From NCBI GenBank assembly GCA_014804645.1, contig JAAUZI010000022.1, forward strand, positions 1 through 61,655: a DNA stretch of 61,655 nt, given 5' to 3'. The DNA comes from Lachnospiraceae bacterium. Its GTDB lineage: Bacteria; Bacillota; Clostridia; Lachnospirales; Lachnospiraceae. A program made the translations under genes and the position numbers. Position 1 is the stretch's first letter; the number at the start of each line of letters is the position of its first letter. Of this stretch, positions 60,750-61,655 are shown piece after piece. The notes below the pieces were generated by a model. It ran no database searches. It was not told the DNA's origin and saw only the letters and a program-made list of their open reading frames with translations.

Positions 60750-61655
60750 TCATTCTTCTTTGCATTTTGCAAACCTAACCTTAAGAAATATTTTTTTACC
60801 TTTTTGTAATAAAACGAAATCCTTCCCTTCTGTCCTGGTAACAACATCATCAATTGAGCTACACTTAACTCCGTCAATAGAAGCTCCATTTTGAAGAATC
60901 AATCTTCTAATCTCACTTTTTGTATTCACCAGTCCCGCATTTACAAACAGATCTAAAACAGAAATCTCATCTCCAACAATTTCATAATCACTTTCCGGTG
61001 CATTCTGTCCAGTATCTTTTGCCTTTCCAAAAAGTGATTTTACAATTTCCATTACATTATCTGCTTCTTCTTGTCCATGAACTAATTTAGTTATCTCATA
61101 TGCCATCAATCTCTTTGCAGCAATAATATCTGTTGAACACAGCCTATTGATTTCATCCAGTTCTACCCTGGTAAATAATTTGAGTAACATTTCTACATCG
61201 GCATCATCAACATTATAAAAATATTGATAAAAATCAAATGGTGTTGTCTTATCCCTGGCAACCCACAACGTACCGGATTCTGTTTTCCCCATCTTCTTTC
61301 CTTCTTTTGTAAGAAGCAAAGGACAAGTCAAACCATAAATTTCATCTTCTGTATTATCTTCAGCAGACAAAAAGTTGCGTTTCCTATGCAGGCCCGTACC
61401 GGCAACGACATTTCCCCACTGATCGCTGCCGCCAATCTGCAGCTTGCAGCCATATTTGTTATTCAAGAACTCAAAATCATAAGCTTGCATTAACATATAT
61501 CCCATTTCTAAAAATGTTAATCCACCTTCTTTAAGTCTGTTTGCATACGCATCCGCAGATAACATTGTGTTAATATTAAAATGAACGCCAATATCTCTCA
61601 TAAAATCGACATAGTCATATCCATTAAACCAATCTGCATTGTTCAATATTATAGC
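60750..61655 (-). CDS. Second tyrosyl-tRNA synthetase, 5' end outside the window
   Basis: Partial: the frame is open to the right edge, so the HIGH region and the first part of the gene are not in the window. What remains (about 302 aa) has [70 protein letters not shown] (KMSKS) and an S4 tail, so it is a TyrS. It shares only part of its sequence with the adjacent tyrS and the DNA is visibly richer in A and T, suggesting a separate origin. A duplicate aminoacyl-tRNA synthetase can give inhibitor resistance or serve specialised metabolism; neither is shown here. Confidence 0.9.
   Translation of the reverse strand, partial: AIILNNADWFNGYDYVDFMRDIGVHFNINTMLSADAYANRLKEGGLTFLEMGYMLMQAYDFEFLNNKYGCKLQIGGSDQWGNVVAGTGLHRKRNFLSAEDNTEDEIYGLTCPLLLTKEGKKMGKTESGTLWVARDKTTPFDFYQYFYNVDDADVEMLLKLFTRVELDEINRLCSTDIIAAKRLMAYEITKLVHGQEEADNVMEIVKSLFGKAKDTGQNAPESDYEIVGDEISVLDLFVNAGLVNTKSEIRRLILQNGASIDGVKCSSIDDVVTRTEGKDFVLLQKGKKIFLKVRFAKCKEE

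Overview
The window reads as chromosome of an anaerobic, spore-forming, rod-shaped Bacillota, most likely a Lachnospiraceae (Clostridia). The grounds are an oxygen-sensitive class III ribonucleotide reductase (nrdD/nrdG), spoIVA, the Firmicutes-type cleavable L27 leader with its Prp protease, the order mreBCD-PBP2-minCDE-rodA, AGGAGG-type ribosome binding sites and moderate GC. This placement is inference from gene content and style, not a database match. No tRNA, rRNA or CRISPR was seen.

Layout. 1-3650 (+): tandem 77-bp repeats, a VanH-type D-2-hydroxyacid dehydrogenase, a membrane protein, a lipoprotein, ThrH and a small conserved protein. 3700-5900: an orphan promoter flanked by operator-like inverted repeats, then dtd and an AI-2E-family permease (-). 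6159-10767: ttcA, a tyrosine recombinase, and an SOS block (YneA-like LysM protein, cell-wall amidase, lexA) with several LexA boxes. 10845-15377 (-): rplU-prp-rpmA-obgE-yhbY-nadD-yqeK-rsfS behind an autoregulatory L21 leader. 15413-21593 (-): kinase, RluD-type synthase, lspA, aroB, sepF, yggS and an HlyD-like protein. 21825-33084 (-): a P-loop protein and the shape and division cluster DUF4321-radC-mreBCD-PBP2-minCDE-rodA-mgsA-dacA. 33273-40420 (-): mutS-mutL-miaA and an aluminium-resistance-family PLP enzyme.

40562-43805 is the main accessory island: a DUF1189 protein, a truncated Fic gene with an intact active-site motif, a MORN-like membrane protein, an Rpn-family PD-(D/E)XK nuclease with a strong in-frame internal start (a gene within a gene), and an unlisted 48-aa ORF. 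After it come dut, nrdDG under paired NrdR boxes, a WYL regulator, a HAD phosphatase, a membrane-anchored MutS-like ATPase, a purine and pyrimidine salvage group (punA, cdd, amidohydrolase, NCS2 permease), an HTH-glyoxalase fusion, spoIVA, an MFS permease and two adjacent but different tyrosyl-tRNA synthetase genes; the second runs off the right edge.

The least explained layer is noncoding. Several roughly 105-140 bp structured intergenic elements (12790-12895, 21611-21752, 26715-26822, 37583-37720, 55395-55509) have long terminal inverted arms. In the first three, base pairs change together between copies, which suggests RNA-level structure. A second family links the left-edge tandem repeats with the end of tyrS.
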